A stretch of 32,580 bases of DNA from Rhizobium sp. Q54. GTDB lineage: Bacteria; Pseudomonadota; Alphaproteobacteria; UBA7879; VGCX01. Position numbers and translations under genes: made by a program. Location of the stretch: NCBI GenBank assembly GCA_945870825.1, contig CAMBTM010000013.1, positions 1 to 32,580 of the forward strand, read 5' to 3'. Numbering within the stretch: position 1 is the stretch's first letter; each line of letters begins with the position of its first letter. This document shows positions 27,764 to 32,580 of this stretch, one piece after another. The notes beneath the pieces are model-generated. The model worked only from the letters and a program-made list of their open reading frames with translations, did not search any database and was not told the DNA's origin.

Positions 27764-30391
27764 AGCGAGTTCTATTTTTGACTTCTTTTCCTGAAAAGTC
27801 CCTAACCGTTCTTCCAACTCTTGGATGATGTGGTCAGGGGCTTTGGCACGAAATTCGTCATTGTCTAATCGTGCATTCGTCTGTTTTAACTCTTGGTTTA
27901 TTTTTTGAATATCTTTTAAGAGACGTTGTTTTTCCGCCTCAATATCGATAACGCCCTTTAAGGGAACGTGAAGAATCATCCCCTTCAAAACGATTTGAAT
28001 CGTCCCTTCATCAAGATTGTGAGGGGCCTTTTCTTGTGACAGTGTTAAAGATCCAAGACGCGCAAGGCGCTCAATAAGATCTTGATGGGCTTTAATCCCA
28101 TGCATGGATTGTTCTGATAGTTCATAAATATCAAGGTGTATTTTTTGTGCAGCGGGCACATTCAGTTCGGCACGTGTGGAACGAACCTCTGTGATAATGG
28201 TAATAATTTCAGCCACAATGCCATGGGCTTTGGTTGCTTTCATGGCTTGGCATATCGGCCAGGATCGCCCGGCCAAAAGCCCCTGCCCTCCCATGGCCTT
28301 CCATAGCTCTTCTGTAATAAAAGGCATAAAAGGGTGGAGAACATGAAGAAGCTGGCTCAGTCCCCACGCTAGACATTGGCGGGTTTCTGTTACAGCATCC
28401 TGATCAGATGACAGAAGGATGGGTTTGGTGAACTCCACATACCAATCACAAAATGTTCCCCACGTGAAATGATAAATTCCCTGGGCCGCTTCATTAAATT
28501 TATATTCTTCGATCAAAGATCCTGTGGTTTTGATCAACTGATTAATCTCTTCCACAATCCATTGGTTGATTTGATTGTGGCAGGTGGTAGGCGAAAACGT
28601 TTCATCAAAGTGGCAGCCATTCATCAAAAGATAACGGGATACATTCCAGAGTTTTGTTGAAAAATTCCGCATGCCCGCAACCCGGTCTTCTGAAATTTTT
28701 ATATCTTTCCCAGGCGCTGCAAGAGATGCCAGACAAAACCGCACGACATCCGCCCCATAGTTATCAATCAAAACCAATGGATCAATGACATTTCCTTTGC
28801 TTTTGGACATTTTTTGTCCTTTGGCATCACGGATCAAAGCATGGATATAGACATCCTTAAAGGGAACATCTTTCTTAAAATAAAGCCCCATCATCATCAT
28901 CCGGGCAACCCAAAAAAAGATAATGTCAAAACCTGTGATCAGAACATCCCCTGGATAATGGCGTTTTAAGAAGTCATTTTCTTCTGGCCAGTCAAGCGTT
29001 ACAAAAGGCCAGAGAGCTGAGGAAAACCAGGTATCAAGAACATCCGTGTCTTGGGCTAAGAGGACATCCTTTCCATAATGACTGCGGGCTTTTTCAAGGG
29101 CCTCTTCTTCAGTTTCCTCCACAAAAACAGTGTTGTCAGGGCCATACCAGGCCGGAACTTGATGTCCCCACCAAAGCTGCCTTGAAATACACCAGGGCTG
29201 GATATTCTTGAGCCATTCGAAATAGGTCTTATCCCACCGTTTGGGGAAAAAGGTTGTTTGTCCCGTTTCAACGGCTTTGATAGCAGGGGCCGCCAATGTT
29301 TTTGCATCCACATACCATTGGTCCGTCAGCATGGGCTCAATGACAGTTCCTGAACGATCGCCATGGGGGACTGTGTTTTTAAGTTCTTCTATTTTCTCGA
29401 TCAAGTTTAATGTTTCAAAAGTTTCCACAACTTTCTTGCGAGCTTCTGTTGTTGACAGCCCTTGATACTCAGAAGGGGTATTTTCATTGAGACATCCATG
29501 AAAATCTAAAATAGAAAGAAGGGGAAGATGGTGACGTTTGCCAACCTCAAAATCGTTAAAGTCATGACCAGGTGTAATCTTAACAGCCCCCGTGCCCTTT
29601 TCTGGATCACTGTATTCGTCTGCAATAATAGGAATAGATCTCTGGGTAATTGGGAGAATCACATTTTTCCCAATAAGATGGGTATACCGTTCATCTTTGG
29701 GGTGGACTGCAATGGCCGTATCGCCAAAGAAAGTCTCCGGACGCGTGGTTGCAACCGTAATAAAATCCTCAGAATTTTCAACGGGATAGCGCAAATGATA
29801 AAAATGGGATGTGATTTCTTTTTGTTCAACTTCAAGATCAGAAATAGCTGTTTGATAGTGTGTATCCCAGTTCACAAGACGCTTATCTTTATAAATGAGA
29901 TTGTCCTTATAAAGTCGAACGAAAACTTTTCGCACACAATGATCAAAATGGGGATCCATAGTAAATCGTTCCCGGTCCCAATCTGCACTCGCGCCCAAAC
30001 GCTTCAGTTGGTTGATGATGGATCCGCCTGATACTTCTTTCCACTGCCAAACCCGGTCTAAGAATTGTTCACGTCCCAATTCTTGACGCTTGAGACCCTC
30101 TTCTTCTAACTGCCTCTCCACAACCATCTGAGTCGCAATCCCTGCATGGTCTGTTCCTGGTTGCCATAAGACGTCCTTCCCGAGCATGCGTTGGTAACGA
30201 ATTAGAATATCTTGAAGGGTAAAGGTAAGGGCGTGCCCCAAATGCAAATTCCCCGTCACGTTGGCAGGGGGCATCATGATGGTATAGGGCGTTTGATTTT
30301 TTTTCACGCCAGCTTTAAAAATACCCGACTGTTCCCATGCTTTGGAAAAAAAGTCTTCCACATCTTTGTGGTGAAATAGTTTATCGATCAT
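27749..30391 (-). CDS. valS: Valyl-tRNA synthetase
   Basis: This class I synthetase charges tRNA-Val and edits mischarged threonine. The 880-residue protein has HLGH (50-53) in the first motif after PPANVTG, a CP1 editing domain (TTRPETFFGDTAIAVHP), KMSKS (QKMSKSKGN) around 530, and a C-terminal coiled coil (about 815-880; LLKDIQKINQELKQTNARL) that contacts tRNA. Nothing is missing. It starts 5 nt after popZ with no clear own ribosome site, so translation may depend on popZ. Its 3' end overlaps the symporter gene on the opposite strand. Confidence 0.97.
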   Translation of the reverse strand: MIDKLFHHKDVEDFFSKAWEQSGIFKAGVKKNQTPYTIMMPPANVTGNLHLGHALTFTLQDILIRYQRMLGKDVLWQPGTDHAGIATQMVVERQLEEEGLKRQELGREQFLDRVWQWKEVSGGSIINQLKRLGASADWDRERFTMDPHFDHCVRKVFVRLYKDNLIYKDKRLVNWDTHYQTAISDLEVEQKEITSHFYHLRYPVENSEDFITVATTRPETFFGDTAIAVHPKDERYTHLIGKNVILPITQRSIPIIADEYSDPEKGTGAVKITPGHDFNDFEVGKRHHLPLLSILDFHGCLNENTPSEYQGLSTTEARKKVVETFETLNLIEKIEELKNTVPHGDRSGTVIEPMLTDQWYVDAKTLAAPAIKAVETGQTTFFPKRWDKTYFEWLKNIQPWCISRQLWWGHQVPAWYGPDNTVFVEETEEEALEKARSHYGKDVLLAQDTDVLDTWFSSALWPFVTLDWPEENDFLKRHYPGDVLITGFDIIFFWVARMMMMGLYFKKDVPFKDVYIHALIRDAKGQKMSKSKGNVIDPLVLIDNYGADVVRFCLASLAAPGKDIKISEDRVAGMRNFSTKLWNVSRYLLMNGCHFDETFSPTTCHNQINQWIVEEINQLIKTTGSLIEEYKFNEAAQGIYHFTWGTFCDWYVEFTKPILLSSDQDAVTETRQCLAWGLSQLLHVLHPFMPFITEELWKAMGGQGLLAGRSWPICQAMKATKAHGIVAEIITIITEVRSTRAELNVPAAQKIHLDIYELSEQSMHGIKAHQDLIERLARLGSLTLSQEKAPHNLDEGTIQIVLKGMILHVPLKGVIDIEAEKQRLLKDIQKINQELKQTNARLDNDEFRAKAPDHIIQELEERLGTFQEKKSKIELALARL

Positions 30392-30396
30392 GATGA

Positions 30397-30888
30397 TTAA
30401 CGTGTAACAGCGCCCGTGATGACTTGGATTTCTTCACGGACAATGCGTTCTACAAGATCTGGAAGATTCTGATCAAGCCATTCCTTCAAAAGGGGAAATA
30501 GAAGATCCTTTGTAATTTCCTCGATACTCGCATTCCCAGAAGGCATATATAGCTCCGGTTTTCTTGCAACTTCTTTCAAGGCTGATAAGGTCGCAACAGA
30601 GGCAGCAAGGGTGGCATTCGACATCAATGATGGGGTTGCATTTTCCAAACTATCATTGATAGCACACAACGTTTCAGCACATTCTTCTAGACATTCTTCT
30701 AAATCTTCTTCAGCACATGCCTCGGCAAAGTCTTCCTCAGATTGGACAACCTCTGTGAGTTCCAAAGGTTCTATCATAGGGACACAGAGAGGCTTTTTCT
30801 GCCCTTCGTCGGATGACAAAATTTTTCGAATGGAGGATAGAATATCTTCCATGGAAGCATCTTGTGCTTGGTTTTGGTTATCGCTCAT
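30397..30888 (-). CDS. popZ: PopZ-type polar organising protein (DUF2497)
   Basis: PopZ forms a network at cell poles that binds chromosome-partition and signalling proteins in alphaproteobacteria. The 163 residues have the family N-terminus DASMEDILSSIRKILSSDE (10-28) and the C-terminal multimerisation region (121-157; LLFPLLKEWLDQNLPDLVER). The central linker is acidic and carries four cysteines (58, 66, 70, 75) plus C35, instead of the proline-rich acidic linker of Caulobacter. The ATG at 30888 was chosen for the family start. The ribosome region is a run of nine G's right after the tolC stop. The position between a TolC gene and valS matches the order I recall in other alphaproteobacteria. 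Confidence 0.9.
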   Translation of the reverse strand: MSDNQNQAQDASMEDILSSIRKILSSDEGQKKPLCVPMIEPLELTEVVQSEEDFAEACAEEDLEECLEECAETLCAINDSLENATPSLMSNATLAASVATLSALKEVARKPELYMPSGNASIEEITKDLLFPLLKEWLDQNLPDLVERIVREEIQVITGAVTR

Positions 30889-30901
30889 TGTTCCCCCCCC
30901 C
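30889..30901 (-). promoter_or_regulatory. Nine-G tract serving as popZ ribosome-binding region
   Basis: On the minus strand nine G's (30901-30893) then AACA (30892-30889) lead directly to the popZ ATG. They begin right after the tolC stop codon. The tract can pair with anti-SD sequence only through GG-rich parts, and its length could vary by slippage. Confidence 0.7.
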
Positions 30902-32359
30902 TTATTCTTCAATGCTGAGACCCCAAACAGGAGATTCATAATCGGACCCATCAAATTCTTGAACTGGAAGATCCAATGTCTGAGCTGTTAAGGTTCCTAT
31001 TTCCTTGAGCAACTCATAGGCCGCCTGAAGGTGTTCTTGTTCTGCGGCAAGACGTTCAATTTGGGCAGAGAAATATTCTTGTTCAGCAGTTAAAAGATGG
31101 AGCGTTGTTTTCATTCCTTCTTTAAATTCTTCGTTCATGCAATCATACGCCACTTTTGCCGTACGCTCTTGCTCTTTGGCTTCAACGATATTTTTTCTTT
31201 TGGCTTCCATAATTTGCCATTTTGATGTCACAGCTTCTATCACCCCACGCCGCGCATTAATAGCGTCAATGCGTTTCTTTGCCGCATCGTATTTGACTTT
31301 CCGGACGCCTGCTTGTGTGGATCCTCTGAAGTCAAGCGGTATACTGAGCGTTGCCCCTGCATCAAACTGGCTGCTTGAACTCTTGCTGAATCCACCAGCT
31401 GTTGTAACATTGTAGGCTCTGGCAGACCATGTTCCTTGAAGGTTTCTTGAAACACCTGCTGAAATATCTAAATTGGGGAGAAGATCGGCCCTCACTTGTT
31501 TAACCGTTTCTTTTGCTTCTTCTGCATCTGCTTCGACAGCTTTCAAATCATAATTATTCTCTAGTGCCAATTGCATTGCTTCCTCTTGGGATTGAGGCAA
31601 CACTGATGGCAAAGCTGGATCTTCTAGACTGGAAAAGTGGGCAAGACCCGTTAATTTTTCAAAACTGGCCCATGCTGATGCTAATTCAGCCTTGGCCATA
31701 GTGACCGCTGCCTTTATTTTTGCAAGCTTTGATTCTACTTGGGCCACATCTGAAATAGTGTTGGCCCCAAGTTCATTAGATGTTTTGGCCATGGTGGTTT
31801 GTTCTTCTAAAACCTTCTGGTTTGCTATGCGAACCTTTAAAACAGCTTCTTTGAGAACGACGTTGGAATAAGATTGAATCGCTGCAAACAAATGGGAAGA
31901 TTCTTGTTTTTGGTATCCGGCCACGGCTTTATCGACAGCATGTTTTTTGGCCCGAATGCCAGCGATTGTTTTTCCACCTGCAAATAAATTCTGATTCAAG
32001 TTAAGGCCTAAATTAGCCCCGGTTGTGTGGATATTATCCCTTGATGTTCCAGGGTTTTGAGGATTATTTCTGCTGCGTGTATTCTGAAATTTCTCACTAT
32101 ACGTTGACTTGATTCCTGTCGTTGGCAACCACTCTCTTTTGGCGGCAGAAAGCAATTCATGACCAGCCTTGACGTCATACTGCGCGCCTGAAAGATAAGT
32201 CAAATTATAGGCTGCCGTTAAAGCATCTTTAAATGTTAGCGTTTCTTTGGGGGCTTCAGCGGGCTTTTCAGTGGATTGCTCCCCTGTTGCAGAAAACCCT
32301 ATAGAGGCCATAATGCTAAACACACAGGTCAGCAAAAAGGTATTTAAATTTTTCATCAT
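30902..32359 (-). CDS. tolC: TolC family outer-membrane efflux protein
   Basis: Forms the outer-membrane and periplasmic channel for tripartite efflux pumps or type I secretion. The 485 residues begin with a signal peptide (about 1-24; FLLTCVFSIMASIGFSA). Two internally similar halves follow: DALTAAYNLTYLSGAQYDVKA near 45 and EAMQLALENNYDLKAVEADAEE near 265, the duplicated structure of the family. The helices are long and rich in Ala, Glu and Lys. No partner pump gene lies in the window. ATG 32359 was used; ATG 32356 is equally good and the ribosome site is weak. It lies two bases before the popZ leader, so the genes are co-transcribed. Confidence 0.92.
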   Translation of the reverse strand: MMKNLNTFLLTCVFSIMASIGFSATGEQSTEKPAEAPKETLTFKDALTAAYNLTYLSGAQYDVKAGHELLSAAKREWLPTTGIKSTYSEKFQNTRSRNNPQNPGTSRDNIHTTGANLGLNLNQNLFAGGKTIAGIRAKKHAVDKAVAGYQKQESSHLFAAIQSYSNVVLKEAVLKVRIANQKVLEEQTTMAKTSNELGANTISDVAQVESKLAKIKAAVTMAKAELASAWASFEKLTGLAHFSSLEDPALPSVLPQSQEEAMQLALENNYDLKAVEADAEEAKETVKQVRADLLPNLDISAGVSRNLQGTWSARAYNVTTAGGFSKSSSSQFDAGATLSIPLDFRGSTQAGVRKVKYDAAKKRIDAINARRGVIEAVTSKWQIMEAKRKNIVEAKEQERTAKVAYDCMNEEFKEGMKTTLHLLTAEQEYFSAQIERLAAEQEHLQAAYELLKEIGTLTAQTLDLPVQEFDGSDYESPVWGLSIEE

Positions 32360-32456
32360 CAATCAACTTTTTTCTTTGAATTTCGCATGATCATCATACA
32401 TAGGTTCTGAGGGAATTGGAAGAGGGATGACTGTATGAGTTCAGTACATATGAGAC

Positions 32457-32580
32457 TCAAGCGGCAGTCTGGAGAATGAGATTCTGAATATAGTGCATAG
32501 GGGTGAGCCCTTTCAATGAGAAATGTGGTCTATAGGCATTATAAATGCCAAGAGCGTGTTTAAGATGGAAACGCATATCC
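32457..32580 (-). CDS. Transposase C-terminus (integrase-core, IS3/IS481-like), partial
   Basis: The reverse strand reads the last 40 residues of a transposase, ending at TGA (32459-32457) and running off the window. It contains ALGIYNAYRPHFSLKGLTP, the YN-x2-RPH-x2-L-x-G-x-TP pattern at the end of retroviral-integrase-type transposases (IS481 and IS3 families). Codon order is open and the stop is intact, so it is the true end of the gene; the DDE residues lie outside. The IS end should lie in the 97 bp between this stop and tolC. Exact family and intactness cannot be decided from 40 residues. Confidence 0.85.
   Translation of the reverse strand, partial: DMRFHLKHALGIYNAYRPHFSLKGLTPMHYIQNLILQTAA

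Overview
The window looks like the chromosome of an alphaproteobacterium. The markers are the polar organiser PopZ (DUF2497) between a TolC-type gene and valS, the nucleoid protein GapR (DUF2312), COQ9, the hslVU pair, and the yqeY-dnaG-rpoD run. Base composition is AT-leaning by eye and genes are tightly packed with 1-20 nt overlaps. The flavin-dependent thymidylate synthase ThyX, a palindromic intergenic repeat and a transposase end would suit an intracellular or Holosporales-like lineage. That placement is inference from gene style, not shown directly.

Region 1 (1-5874, all + strand): a secreted hypothetical gene whose 5' end seems damaged; a yqeY-dnaG operon with a good promoter; rpoD behind its own extended -10 candidate; a CAT-anticodon tRNA (probably tRNA-Ile2); and a small secreted orphan protein closed by a clear terminator.

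Region 2 (5886-14380, - strand): two runs. One reads hslV-hslU-aacS-fieF-DUF502 (protease, acetoacetate activation, metal export, membrane protein) with gaps or overlaps under 30 nt. The other reads tyrS-ctpA-winged-helix regulator, also coupled by tiny gaps.

Region 3 (14550-21045): an M16 peptidase (+) meets a solitary YhcG/DUF1016 nuclease (-) tail to tail with overlapping ends. Then comes the - strand block coq9, rplU, rpmA, nudix, obgE, gapR, whose last three genes overlap by ATGA. thyX is divergent from coq9. The 261 bp after thyX hold a large GC-rich inverted repeat.

Region 4 (21307-27763): a membrane-anchored substrate-binding-like protein overlaps an MgtA-type P-type ATPase (- strand). 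Divergent from them is a + strand MATE exporter and sodium:solute symporter pair.

Region 5 (27749-32580, - strand): tolC-popZ-valS, with an unusual nine-G tract in the popZ ribosome-binding region, followed at the window end by the C-terminus of an integrase-core transposase about 100 bp upstream of tolC.

Most genes are housekeeping. No CRISPR array, toxin-antitoxin pair, prophage or clear defence island was seen. The best leads for something undescribed are the binding-protein/ATPase pair, the degenerate response regulator behind ctpA, the PopZ variant with its G tract, and the broken secreted gene at the left edge.
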